Source: Ktedonobacteria bacterium brp13 (GTDB taxonomy: Bacteria > Chloroflexota > Ktedonobacteria > Ktedonobacterales > Ktedonobacteraceae). From it: a stretch of DNA of 64,000 nt. The stretch is from the NCBI GenBank assembly GCA_015099395.1, contig AP024096.1:496001-560000 (forward strand), in the 5' to 3' direction. Below the pieces are notes generated by a model, which saw nothing but the letters and a program-made list of their open reading frames with translations, had not been told where the DNA came from and ran no database searches. Of the stretch, positions 9,346 to 18,561 are shown in pieces. Made by a program: the position numbers and the translations under genes. The first letter of the stretch is position 1. Each line of letters begins with the position of its first letter.

Positions 9346-10932
9346 TTAGTTGCTACTATTTATGTTTTCATAAATTGTTGTCGTGACTTGATATTGAACA
9401 TATTCGAGGTTACTCCCAAGCCCAAATGCTGTGCTTGTTGCGTGATAAACAGGAATAAAGGCGTGACAGGCCTTGATTTGATTGAGGAAGGAGTCAGACC
9501 ATGGATAGCTACCTTTCTCATCAACATACCAGGTGTATTTGCAGATGCTCGTTTTGTTTTCATGATTAGCAATTCTGCTATTGTCGTACACTTGCCAGGG
9601 ATCGGAGAGCTTATTTTGTGCGTAGAGATACATTGTATATGGCCATGCATCGTTTATTAAATAGAGATCACCAGGCCGTGCATTTTGAACCAGATACATC
9701 GCAGGTTGCCTGACATCGGGCCAGGCGTAATCAAGAATATAAAGCTGAACGGCTCCGACAAGCACAAGTATGACACAAATTAAGCTGATCAGCGGTTTCC
9801 CAAACCACTTCTTTTGCCATAAACAAGACAAGAAGAGTCCGATTAATGGATAGGTGAAGAGAAAGCCGAAGACGACGTGCTTGTTATCGCTGACAGGATT
9901 TTTCGAAAGAATATGGTACGCTGGCCAGATCAAACCTGCCAGGAGAAGGACAATCGCTTGCTTTTTTCGGGGTGCCACAAGAAAACCCAGTATAGCAATG
10001 ATGAAAGGAATGAGCCCCAAATAGAGTTGCGCTGCAATAATTGTACTTTCCGTTGCCCCAAATGTTGGTTTGTTTCGTATTGACCAGAAGAGCCAATCTC
10101 CTACCTGGAACTGTACTGGTAGGAAGAATGCAAAGAAGGCGGCCACAAAGATGAAAAGAAATAAGGAAATATCTATTATACTTTTCTTCTTACGAATTGA
10201 AATAAGCATACCCAAAATCGGCAGTATCATTAACCCAATTGGATATTTTGCAATCATGGCGATCGCCAGTGAGATCGCGCTGAGGCAAAGCCATATACGA
10301 TGGTCCTTTTTTAACTGGGTAATGCACCAGAAACTGATGGATGTAAATGCAAGTGCTGGAGAATCATATACTCCGAGATGTGCCAGAGCCATAAATGGAC
10401 CATTTATGGTAAATGCAATCACTGTGAAACATGCGACTTTGGGACCAAACAGATTATTTGTCGTCAGATATAACATGCACACGGTTACAAATGCCAGGAG
10501 AAAGGCAATAATGCGTACAGCAACAAGTCCATGAATAAGATATCCCAGACCTGCCATCATCGGCCAGAGCAAGGAACCTGCAAACCATACGAGATAGCCA
10601 TCTGCAACACCTTTTCCTTGCCATGAGCGTAGCCCAGCTGTAACGTATATCCCTTCATCATAAAACGGACCGGTTTTCTGTAAGAAAATGACGGTGAGTT
10701 GGCAGATAGCAAAAATGAGCAAAACAAGATAACTGGCAATACGATATGCTTTGCTGCTATCTTTTACGCTTTGCTGCTGTGTTAGTGGTTTTTCTGGAAC
10801 ATTTCCCCTGATAGGGGTGAATGCAGTGGTGCCAACCTTTGGTGGTGCAGCCTGTTGAAGTTCTGTATCAAGAAAATGTATTTGTGATCTATATTGAATA
10901 GTATTGATTTCTTGCTCTGGTTTGAATCGCAT
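9346..10932 (-). CDS. GT39/ArnT-like polyprenyl-sugar glycosyltransferase
   Basis: This 528-residue protein has a basic cytoplasmic N-terminus (about 75 residues) followed by ten or more membrane spans. The first extracytoplasmic loop contains PFYDEGIYVTAGLRSWQGKG, whose DEG triad corresponds to the catalytic acidic motif of PMT/ArnT-type (GT39/GT83) enzymes. A C-terminal soluble part (about 415-528) follows the spans. These enzymes transfer sugars from polyprenyl phosphates on the outer face of the membrane. It sits between the GT2 and GH10 genes on the same strand. The acceptor is unknown. Confidence 0.75.
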   Translation of the reverse strand: MRFKPEQEINTIQYRSQIHFLDTELQQAAPPKVGTTAFTPIRGNVPEKPLTQQQSVKDSSKAYRIASYLVLLIFAICQLTVIFLQKTGPFYDEGIYVTAGLRSWQGKGVADGYLVWFAGSLLWPMMAGLGYLIHGLVAVRIIAFLLAFVTVCMLYLTTNNLFGPKVACFTVIAFTINGPFMALAHLGVYDSPALAFTSISFWCITQLKKDHRIWLCLSAISLAIAMIAKYPIGLMILPILGMLISIRKKKSIIDISLFLFIFVAAFFAFFLPVQFQVGDWLFWSIRNKPTFGATESTIIAAQLYLGLIPFIIAILGFLVAPRKKQAIVLLLAGLIWPAYHILSKNPVSDNKHVVFGFLFTYPLIGLFLSCLWQKKWFGKPLISLICVILVLVGAVQLYILDYAWPDVRQPAMYLVQNARPGDLYLINDAWPYTMYLYAQNKLSDPWQVYDNSRIANHENKTSICKYTWYVDEKGSYPWSDSFLNQIKACHAFIPVYHATSTAFGLGSNLEYVQYQVTTTIYENINSSN

Positions 10933-10979
10933 AACTTGTTCTAACCTTACGCCGCAATAACATACCTACTTTGTTACTG

Positions 10980-11099
10980 ACATTCCGCATCCGATTTTTT
11001 AGATTCAAGCTACAAGCTAAGTTACATTGCAGAGATGCCCTTTATCTCTGCATTCTGGAGTAGCCTGAGAAGCCAAATTAAAATTTCACTGCGGAATGT
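10980..11099. repeat. Short element bounded by 10-bp inverted repeats
   Basis: ACATTCCGCA at 10980-10989 is repeated inverted as TGCGGAATGT at 11090-11099, with an inner hairpin TGCAGAGAT/ATCTCTGCA at 11028-11036/11044-11052. The same decamer occurs again at 12498-12507, near the other end of the carbohydrate block. The region lies between the GH10 and GT39-like genes. It could be a small non-autonomous element or simply a terminator with chance flanking repeats. Confidence 0.35.
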
Positions 11100-11153
11100 G
11101 GGGAGAGATGTCTCTGATAAATAAGAGGTGTCGTCTCTGAGCATACCTATGAC

Positions 11154-12287
11154 TTATTTTAAGAGTGCATTTTTGACCGCGTAATACGCTGGTTTCTTCC
11201 GATACTGCGTGTCGAAAAGCAGTGGCTGATCCGGATGGTGTGTATATCCTGGAATCCATGTATAGCGATCGGTGAAGCCCCAGATAGTTACAGCATTACA
11301 TGCTTGTACTGCCTGACAGTCATGTACCAAATTTGCATACAGCTGAGCTTGTTGATTAAGCTTTTGTGTCATTGGGGCTGTGCTGTTTTGGAGCATCACG
11401 TCTGCTTCAGTGATTTCTACTTGCATACCAAGCTTGGCGAAGCGCTGCATGTTGGCAATCATCTGCGCTGTTGGATATTGTTGTGCCACATCCAAATGAT
11501 CTTCGAAACCTACTCCACTAATAGGGGTTCCTTGTTTTACAAGACTCTGGACAAGGCTGTAGTATTGGTTTGCTTTATCATTTGATGTCTCCACACCAAA
11601 TTCATTTATATAGAGCTTTGCTTGTGGATCCGCTTCATGTGCCCAACGAAATGCATAATCTATATAGTCAGGGCCAATGACTTGATCCCAGACTGACGGT
11701 TGATTGTACTCATTGGTATCTAATGGTTCGTTAACAACTTCCCATGATTGTACCTGCCCTTTGTAATGCCCTACTACGTTCGTAATGTAATCCTTTAAGA
11801 TTCCTAGGAGTTCATTTCGAGTATAGCCACCTTGTGTTATCCATGCTGGTACCTCGCTGGTCCAAAGGAGATTTGCTCCTTGAACCTGCATGCCGTGCGC
11901 TTTGGCAAAGGCAACAAGCTCATCTCCCTGTGAATAATCAAATGTATCAATGCTTGGATGGGTAACTGCCATCTTCATGACATTCTCTGGGACCAACATG
12001 TTGAATTCTTGTCCGAGCAGCCGCTTGTAAGTAGCATCATTATTGAATGCATCAATGTTTGCGGCTGTGCCAATATATATGCTCCGTTTTTGCGAATTTC
12101 CCGCCGCGTCCCTGAGCGTAAGTATGGCTGGCGTGATAGATTTCGTTTTACTAGACTGGTTTTGTTGAGACGTTGTTGGCGTGGGATTTGAAGAACTACT
12201 TGCCATCTGCGGCAAGAGGCTACACGCTGATAATAGAAAGATCAGGGCCGTTAATAGAAGATAAAGCGCGTTGCTCTTATATCTCAT
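11154..12287 (-). CDS. GH10 family glycoside hydrolase (xylanase-like lipoprotein)
   Basis: The 377-residue protein begins with a lipoprotein signal (LIFLLSAC, lipidated Cys22) and a Ser/Thr/Gln-rich linker to about residue 50, so it should be surface anchored. The catalytic domain (about 65-377) is GH10: SWEVVNEPLD carries the acid/base Glu187 and VEITEADV the nucleophile Glu294. Family members cleave beta-1,4-xylan. Two normally conserved subsite residues differ: the His of the LVWH motif is Thr143 (NLLWTSE), and GLQxH is GFEDH. The specificity may therefore not be plain xylan. It is co-oriented with two glycosyltransferases, suggesting a role in trimming or release of the exported polymer. 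Confidence 0.8.
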   Translation of the reverse strand: MRYKSNALYLLLTALIFLLSACSLLPQMASSSSNPTPTTSQQNQSSKTKSITPAILTLRDAAGNSQKRSIYIGTAANIDAFNNDATYKRLLGQEFNMLVPENVMKMAVTHPSIDTFDYSQGDELVAFAKAHGMQVQGANLLWTSEVPAWITQGGYTRNELLGILKDYITNVVGHYKGQVQSWEVVNEPLDTNEYNQPSVWDQVIGPDYIDYAFRWAHEADPQAKLYINEFGVETSNDKANQYYSLVQSLVKQGTPISGVGFEDHLDVAQQYPTAQMIANMQRFAKLGMQVEITEADVMLQNSTAPMTQKLNQQAQLYANLVHDCQAVQACNAVTIWGFTDRYTWIPGYTHHPDQPLLFDTQYRKKPAYYAVKNALLK

Positions 12288-12570
12288 ATGTGTCTATTCG
12301 TTCTTTCTTGATAATTCTGGAAAATAAAACATTAGATATATAACAGTTACGCTATTAAGCTAATTTCTCTTTTATATTGTAGCATTCTCTACTCGTATTC
12401 TGCTTATATCTCTTCCAATTATAAAAAGAATAACTTCAAGGATCAAATTTTTTGGCTACTTATTGTAATAAGTACTATTTTATTAATTATCGTATTTACA
12501 TTCCGCAGTTTACTCAGATAAAAAATAAAATTGTTGATAAGGAACGAGAAAGGAACGCAAAAAGAGCGCT
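12288..12570. other. AT-rich gap upstream of the GH10 gene
   Basis: This gap is strongly AT-rich and holds no credible gene. It should contain the GH10 promoter on the minus strand, but no clear pair of hexamers stands out. ACATTCCGCA at 12498-12507 repeats the decamer found at 10980. Confidence 0.5.
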
Positions 12571-12579
12571 ACAACAGAT

Positions 12580-12628
12580 AACAAAGAAGCGTATACCAAC
12601 TGTTACAGTTAGCATACGCTTCTTTGTT
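12580..12628 (-). terminator. hppA transcription terminator
   Basis: AACAAAGAAGCGTAT (12580-12594) and ATACGCTTCTTTGTT (12614-12628) form a perfect 15-bp stem about 30 bp past the hppA stop. On the minus strand a CTTTTTG tract follows about 10 nt later. The hairpin is part of the duplicated block. Confidence 0.65.
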
Positions 12629-12656
12629 GCTCCCACGAGTACATCAATAAGCGAGT

Positions 12657-14912
12657 TTATGGATGCAGGAAGTAGTAGAGCGGAGCCAGGACCAGTGTAA
12701 TCGTGCTCAATAGTTTAATAAGCACATGCAACGAAGGTCCCGCAGTATCTTTGAAAGGATCACCGACAGTATCACCAATAACACTGGCTTTGTGAGCCTC
12801 GCTATTCTTGCCCAGTTGGATACTGTTCGCAGCATCCGGTCCCACAACCTGACCCTTCACATTGACGTAGAGGAAGCCTGCCTCAATATATTTCTTGGCG
12901 TTATCCCAGGCACCACCGCTATTATTCAGAAAGAGTGCCATCACGATACCACCCATCGTACTCACCATCAGCATACCGGCTGCGGCCATCGGACCCAGAA
13001 TGACACCAACCGCGATCGGCGTCAGTACAGCGATCACACCAGGGAGCAGCATGGCTTTCAATGCACCATTGGTACTGATATCGACGCAGCGAGCATAATC
13101 AGGATCAACGCGTAACGCAGGGTCTTCAGACATGATGTTCGGATTCTCACGGAACTGGTTGCGTACCTCTTCAATCATATTCTTGGCAGCCTTACTGACC
13201 GCACGAATCGCCAGCGAACAGAAGAAGAAGATCAGCGTAATCCCAATCAGACCGGCGACAAAGACCGGTAGATTTGAAAGATTCACATCATAGACAGCAG
13301 GGTTATGCTTGAAACCATACAGCACATCTAGATACGCGCTGAAGAGGAGGAAGGCAGCCAGTGCAGCAGAACCCAGGCCATAACCCTTGGTCAATGCCTT
13401 GGTCGTATTGCCCACGCTATCCAACGCATCGGTCACATCACGTACCGACTCCGCCTGCCCGCTCATCTCACAGATGCCACCAGCATTATCGGTAATTGGA
13501 CCAAACGTATCCATCGCCAGCACATAGGCGCAACCCATCAACATACCAACGGTCGCAGCCGCCGTGCCGAAGATCCCACTGGTATTGATCGCACCCAGAC
13601 TGATACTCTGCTGAATATGGACCTGGCTCCCTAAAAAGTATGAGAGCGTCAGCGCAGCACTGATCGCCAGCGCAGGCATCACCACACACTCGAAGCCGAT
13701 CGTCACACCACTCAGAATTGTCGTCGCCGGTCCAGTCAACGAAGCCTCAGCGATCTCACGCACAGGACGCCATGTTCCAGCCGTATAGTACTGTGTAATA
13801 AACACAAACGCGACACTGAGCAAGATACCGACACAGCCCGCAAAGCCATACCAGAGCCAGGCAGGGATACCATAGTTTGCCGACACATTGCCGGAATGGA
13901 GCAGAAGATAGCTACCAACAAAGATACCCACCACAGAGACAGCGCAGGTCACATAATAGCCCAGATTGAGCTGATTCATCGCAATAACGCTCGCATCACG
14001 ACCAGCAGCCTTATCCGGCTCAATCACAGCAGACGAGCGGATGCACAGCACACCAATGGCCGAGGCGATAAGACCAAACGCACCCAGGACCAACGGAAAA
14101 AGCATCCAGCCGATATTATGGGTCGCAATATATAACGTCGCACCCAGAATCATCGTGCCGATATTCTCAGCCGCCGTCGACTCAAAGAGGTCCGCACCAC
14201 GACCAGCACAGTCACCCACGTTATCACCCACGAGGTCGGCAATGACCGCAGGGTTACGGGGATCATCTTCTGGAATGCTCGCCTCAACCTTACCAACCAG
14301 GTCTGCACCCACATCAGCAGCCTTGGTATAGATGCCGCCGCCAAGCTGTGCAAAGAGCGCCACAAAGCTCGCACCGAAGCCAAAACCGACGATCAATGAA
14401 GGAGCCAGATCAGGATGAGTCAGTCCCCCAAAGGCCACAAACAGCAATGAGACGCCCAGGAGGGAGAGCGCCACCACCAGGAATCCCGACACAGCACCAC
14501 CGCGCAACGAGACCATGAGCGCCTCGCCCAGGCTACGTGTCGCGGCACTGGCAGTACGGATATTCGACTTAACCGCCACATACATCCCAATGTAGCCGGA
14601 AATACCAGAACACAGTGCGCCAACCAGAAAGGCCAGCCCCGTATGCCAGGCCAGATTGATCTTATCAGCCTGCGACCCTTGACCGAGCAGGGCCAGTACC
14701 ACAGCCACGATAATCGCAACCACCACCGCAAGCATTGCAATGGTCCGATATTGACGATTAAGAAAGGCCGTCGCCCCCGCGAAGATAGCATCCGAGATCT
14801 TACGCATTGCCGGCGTCCCGGTATCTTTACGGAGCACATAAAAGATGAGATATACTGCAAACAGTACAGCAAGTAGGCTCACAACTACGGGAACCCATAT
14901 GTAATTAAACAT
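12657..14912 (-). CDS. hppA: Membrane-bound proton-translocating pyrophosphatase
   Basis: The 751-residue integral membrane enzyme hydrolyses pyrophosphate and pumps ions outward, with about 16 spans. Signatures are present: [15 protein letters not shown], the PPi/Mg site in [19 protein letters not shown] followed by [13 protein letters not shown], and [15 protein letters not shown] near the end. NTTKALTKG has Lys where K+-dependent enzymes have Ala, which predicts a K+-independent H+-PPase. ATG 14912 was preferred over GTG 14924 because AGGAGGTG lies 9 nt before it. The segment usually reading IADNVGDNVGD has Leu instead of Asn here ([11 protein letters not shown]). The gene is complete; its 3' end is duplicated at 6.8 kb. 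Confidence 0.95.
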   Translation of the reverse strand: MFNYIWVPVVVSLLAVLFAVYLIFYVLRKDTGTPAMRKISDAIFAGATAFLNRQYRTIAMLAVVVAIIVAVVLALLGQGSQADKINLAWHTGLAFLVGALCSGISGYIGMYVAVKSNIRTASAATRSLGEALMVSLRGGAVSGFLVVALSLLGVSLLFVAFGGLTHPDLAPSLIVGFGFGASFVALFAQLGGGIYTKAADVGADLVGKVEASIPEDDPRNPAVIADLVGDNVGDCAGRGADLFESTAAENIGTMILGATLYIATHNIGWMLFPLVLGAFGLIASAIGVLCIRSSAVIEPDKAAGRDASVIAMNQLNLGYYVTCAVSVVGIFVGSYLLLHSGNVSANYGIPAWLWYGFAGCVGILLSVAFVFITQYYTAGTWRPVREIAEASLTGPATTILSGVTIGFECVVMPALAISAALTLSYFLGSQVHIQQSISLGAINTSGIFGTAAATVGMLMGCAYVLAMDTFGPITDNAGGICEMSGQAESVRDVTDALDSVGNTTKALTKGYGLGSAALAAFLLFSAYLDVLYGFKHNPAVYDVNLSNLPVFVAGLIGITLIFFFCSLAIRAVSKAAKNMIEEVRNQFRENPNIMSEDPALRVDPDYARCVDISTNGALKAMLLPGVIAVLTPIAVGVILGPMAAAGMLMVSTMGGIVMALFLNNSGGAWDNAKKYIEAGFLYVNVKGQVVGPDAANSIQLGKNSEAHKASVIGDTVGDPFKDTAGPSLHVLIKLLSTITLVLAPLYYFLHP

Positions 14913-15369
14913 TAAAGGCTTCACCTCCTCCGATATGCTTGATCAGCGCAAACACATCGTAACGGGCTTGACTTGATGCATCTTATAAAGATAGCAACCA
15001 AGAAGGTAGCACTCAAATAACATTCCGAGAATACGTACGCGTGGATAAAACCACTACCGTTCATCGTGGCAGAATGTCCCTATTGTTTATCATACTGTAT
15101 CGTAAGTCGTCAAGTTTTGCAATTATTGTATTTAAGCACATAGGCAGTTACCAACATATTTTATAGAACCTTAATTTTCTTAGCCTGTATTTTATGTAAG
15201 AGACTTTTACCTGTTATACATACCAAAAAGGCAAAATGTAACGTTAAATATAATTCAATGAAAAAATATCAAACAAAGTAGGAAAGAGATAAGAACAGGC
15301 AGGAAGTTGAGAAGTCTGGTCAGACCAGCTAGCACCGCATCGCGGATACTTCAAGCTCATCAGTGCATT
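14913..15369. other. Intergenic region between hppA and the SIR2-TIR gene
   Basis: Some 457 bp separate two minus-strand genes. The part next to hppA should hold its promoter. A 13-bp palindrome CTGGTC-A-GACCAG lies at 15316-15328, just past the SIR2-TIR stop, and could act as a weak terminator or a protein site. The rest is AT-rich with no gene visible. Confidence 0.5.
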
Positions 15370-16767
15370 TCAATGCAGATCATCAATAGTCGCTCGCAAT
15401 CCCTCTACAACATTTACAAAGGCTTTGTCATGGCTAGACCATTCCAGAATTGGCTTTCCATCTGTTGGTAGTGGCGTCAGATCACCAAAAGGCGCGGTGC
15501 GCCAATCAGCAGGACGCAAGATAATTGGAATGACTTTGATACTTTTTGTAGGTAGTTGATCGATACTATTCTGAAGCTCCAGGAGATCAAAATAATAGGT
15601 CTCAAGGAAGCTGGCACTAAACAGCAGCAAAATGATATCAGCATATCCCATATGTCCGGTGATCCTCTGAGGAGTATGTTGACCGGCCTGTAACTCGTTG
15701 ATCTCCCGCAATGTCACAATCTTTTTGAAGGCGAGAATCGCTATATGCTCCTTCAAATTTTTGAACATACGTGTATCCTTTGTCGCATAGACGACAAGGG
15801 TATCGAGCGGGGCCCTGGACCTATCCTGCTTACCAGAAAGAATCGGAGTAGTATGTATAGTGCTGGTCACTGTCACAGCTTGCTCCTTAGAAGGAGCGAA
15901 CAAAGGAGCAAAAGCAGACTCCCCTGATGCTAGCGGCGGATAAATTTGAGGGTCAGAGCGCCTGTTACTAATGATCTGCTCGTGTAATAAAGCCACAAAA
16001 CTATCGTAATAGCCAAGGCCATCTTTCGTGAAGCACTCAACACGATATCCCAACTGTATGTGTTCAGGCAACATATAACCCTCGGGCTCCTGATGATTCA
16101 CAAACCAGAACTCGTTGTCGCTAGCAGGAATGATACGACAGAGTTCCGCATCCCACACAGGATCTAAACCGATTGCCAGCACATTGCTCGACAATAGCTG
16201 CTCTAAAAAAGGAGCGAGCTTCTGATGTCTTTGCATATATGCTGTCCTTGCAACAGTATATCCGTGCGACTCCAGCCTGCCAAAAACTTTTATGACTCTA
16301 CAATAATCGGGTCGCTCAGGACGAATATGCTCAATGTCCTCAATGCGAGTGCAATTATACACATCAAAGCTCCAACCCGGCGGTCCGGCTACCCGCTCAA
16401 GGGCCCGCTCAAATGCGTTATCGACATTGGTAGATAAAATCGTTTGGAAGACGCCCAGCCGCACAAGTTCAGCCAGATACAGATCTGCTTGATTAAACTC
16501 TCCTGCAAACTCGTGTAAAAGAGCATCGATATCATTGGCAGTAAAGATACCCTGGTTTAAGATCTGATAAATCTTGCCAAATTGCTCAATCCTGGTGAGA
16601 GAACCGAAGCTAGGATCGCCGAACTCACAGAACGTCTCAAAAAAACGCTGGTTACGAAAAAAGCTCCCCGCACGTGACCCTAAAATCAAGACAGTGCTAT
16701 TTTTCCCAACCTGCCGGAACTTCAGCTTCCATACTATCTTTGACAGTGCTATCTCTGGAAAACTCAT
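15370..16767 (-). CDS. SIR2-like/TIR fusion protein (NADase-type effector candidate)
   Basis: Residues 20-265 resemble SIR2-like domains: VLILGSRAGSFF at the nucleotide-loop position, FQTILSTNVDNAFERAL (the TxNxD motif, N114/D116) and VIKVFGRLES where SIR2 proteins have KxHG. The catalytic His is Phe162 here. Residues 322-460 form a TIR domain: DTLVVYATKD, LLLFSASFLET, then YYFDLLELQ with Glu397 at the expected catalytic position, and IPIILRPADWRTAPFGDL. TIR and SIR2 domains in bacterial immunity cleave NAD+. This is the last gene of a four-gene minus-strand operon with a radical-SAM protein and two STAND ATPases, and is plausibly the effector. Domain calls are firm for TIR and moderate for SIR2. 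Confidence 0.75.
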   Translation of the reverse strand: MSFPEIALSKIVWKLKFRQVGKNSTVLILGSRAGSFFRNQRFFETFCEFGDPSFGSLTRIEQFGKIYQILNQGIFTANDIDALLHEFAGEFNQADLYLAELVRLGVFQTILSTNVDNAFERALERVAGPPGWSFDVYNCTRIEDIEHIRPERPDYCRVIKVFGRLESHGYTVARTAYMQRHQKLAPFLEQLLSSNVLAIGLDPVWDAELCRIIPASDNEFWFVNHQEPEGYMLPEHIQLGYRVECFTKDGLGYYDSFVALLHEQIISNRRSDPQIYPPLASGESAFAPLFAPSKEQAVTVTSTIHTTPILSGKQDRSRAPLDTLVVYATKDTRMFKNLKEHIAILAFKKIVTLREINELQAGQHTPQRITGHMGYADIILLLFSASFLETYYFDLLELQNSIDQLPTKSIKVIPIILRPADWRTAPFGDLTPLPTDGKPILEWSSHDKAFVNVVEGLRATIDDLH

Positions 16768-16899
16768 CCATCCATGCGCTTTCGCTATCCGTTTCTCTGT
16801 TGACTACATGTACTTCTATCCTGGCTCATAAGTAACTATACAGGCCAGGGCGTGACAAAGCCCGCTCATACACTGCCTGCACTCACAATCAGCATACTG

Positions 16900-18498
16900 T
16901 TAGCGCGACAATACCCGTGCCGTAAATGTTATGGGTGTCGAGTATGTGAGTAAGCGTAGCCCTTCCAGGCGCAATGCTTCAGGGAATAGTGCTTTATAGA
17001 TAGAGCAATCAGGCGACTTGATGTCATACCTCCCGGTCATCCGATACGTCAGGAGCGGACAGCCTCCCGTGCACCAGTAGCGCCAGGTACAGCTACGACA
17101 GCCCTCTTTCTCATCGACACTCACATTCTGAATGCCTGTACGGTCCTGCTGAAGCACCTTCAATGGATCTCGCACACTGATCGTCGTGATGGTGCGCTTG
17201 ATATCAACCTGGCATTTGGCGACACCTCCATGCTGATCAATCACCATATAGTTATGGCCGACGCCACAGGTATGCTGGTGGGGTGCGCTTAGATCGGCCT
17301 TATCAATAAGTGAACTTAGCAGGCTACGCTGCGGGAGATGCTCCTCCAGCACACGATAGGCAGCACGCATGCCGGCAATCATCTCTTCATCCCCAAATTG
17401 CAGAGTGTCACGCTGTACCGCACAATCGTTATCCCGATAGTAGTTCAAGCTAAAGCGCAGATCGCGCGCAAGGATATAACGCAGCAAGGCAGGCAGGCCT
17501 GCAAGATTACTATGCGAGACTGTTACCGAGATATATGGCGCAAGGTCGTGCGCCAGCAAACGATCAATCGTCCTATCTACATATTTAAATGAAGATTGCC
17601 CCTGCTTGAACGGACGCTGGCGATCGTGATATTCCCCCACACCATCCAGCGAGATCATCACACGTATATGACGTTCCTTTAATTGCTTTATCGCAGACAC
17701 GGAAAGCATGACACCATTCGATAACAGCGTTGCACTCAAAAGGAGTCCGTATTGCTGAGCGAGCCGGCTGGCATAATCGTGTACCGCACTGACGCGTGAC
17801 ATAACCAGACTGGCCTCACCGCCAGAATACTTGAGATGGACCTGCTTGAAGTGTCCCTGCTGTGCCGAACGGAAGATAGCATCCACCGCAGCGAACGCCG
17901 TATCCTCGCTCATATTCTCCGTATTCTTATCCAGATAGCAGTAGTGGCAGCGCAGGTTACAGGCATTCGTCACGTGCAACCAGACCGTCAATATCTGTCC
18001 ATGCTCGTCCGCCTTAAGCTCATGGCGCACAGGCCGAGCAGCACTATCCCGCAGAATTCCCTGTTCATACAGCAGAGCTACCATCTCAAAAGTATCTTCC
18101 GCTGCAAAGCCGGGAGCAGGCCCTAACAGAGCGGACAGTACACAAGCTGTTTGAAACTGCTGTAACAGTGCCAGCGCCTCATCATCCAGCACAACAATAC
18201 GTGCGGTAGCGGTCGGATTACAGACCAGCCAACGATCAGTAGCACACGCTTGAATATACAGAGGAGCAGTTTGAACGAGCGAGCTCTTATACGCAAGCTC
18301 GCTCCTGGAAGGGAATACCAGATTATCGATTGTCGATTTACCACAATCACAATCACAATCTTCTCTAACGTCATTGGACTTCTCATATAAGAGATTGTAA
18401 TCATGATTATTCGTGTAATCGCTGTCTGATTCATCCTGACTATCAGCACACTCTAAGAGAGAAGCAGCAGCAGGGAGTCGATTGAGCCAGATCTTCAT
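16900..18498 (-). CDS. Radical SAM/SPASM peptide maturase-like protein
   Basis: The 532-residue protein has the radical-SAM cluster motif CNLRCHYC (C180, C184, C187) within LHVTNACNLRCHYCYLD, and a C-terminal SPASM domain with the Cys set CGVGHNYMVIDQHGGVAKCQ and CRSCTWRYWCTGGCP binding auxiliary Fe-S clusters. SPASM enzymes modify ribosomal peptides or enzyme side chains. Residues 80-155 form the small N-terminal domain common in such maturases. Residues 1-75 are an acidic, Asp/Asn-rich extension containing CDCDCG and are unusual. It lies between the STAND-TPR and SIR2-TIR genes. The domain set resembles FxsB of actinobacteria, but no C-terminal HExxH domain is present. The substrate is unknown. 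Confidence 0.85.
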   Translation of the reverse strand: MKIWLNRLPAAASLLECADSQDESDSDYTNNHDYNLLYEKSNDVREDCDCDCGKSTIDNLVFPSRSELAYKSSLVQTAPLYIQACATDRWLVCNPTATARIVVLDDEALALLQQFQTACVLSALLGPAPGFAAEDTFEMVALLYEQGILRDSAARPVRHELKADEHGQILTVWLHVTNACNLRCHYCYLDKNTENMSEDTAFAAVDAIFRSAQQGHFKQVHLKYSGGEASLVMSRVSAVHDYASRLAQQYGLLLSATLLSNGVMLSVSAIKQLKERHIRVMISLDGVGEYHDRQRPFKQGQSSFKYVDRTIDRLLAHDLAPYISVTVSHSNLAGLPALLRYILARDLRFSLNYYRDNDCAVQRDTLQFGDEEMIAGMRAAYRVLEEHLPQRSLLSSLIDKADLSAPHQHTCGVGHNYMVIDQHGGVAKCQVDIKRTITTISVRDPLKVLQQDRTGIQNVSVDEKEGCRSCTWRYWCTGGCPLLTYRMTGRYDIKSPDCSIYKALFPEALRLEGLRLLTYSTPITFTARVLSR

Positions 18499-18561
18499 AA
18501 GAACAACATCCTTGAGTGCAGCACATACACGTAGATATCCATCATCGTTGGCATCATTACA

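Noticed and set aside
15370..16767. Thoeris defence system
   Set aside because: Thoeris has separate ThsA (SIR2-SLOG) and ThsB (TIR) proteins; here both domain types are on one chain within a radical-SAM/STAND operon.
16768..16899. Short minus-strand frames (9-17 codons) between the radical-SAM and SIR2-TIR genes
   Set aside because: None has a ribosome site or a recognisable precursor-type sequence.
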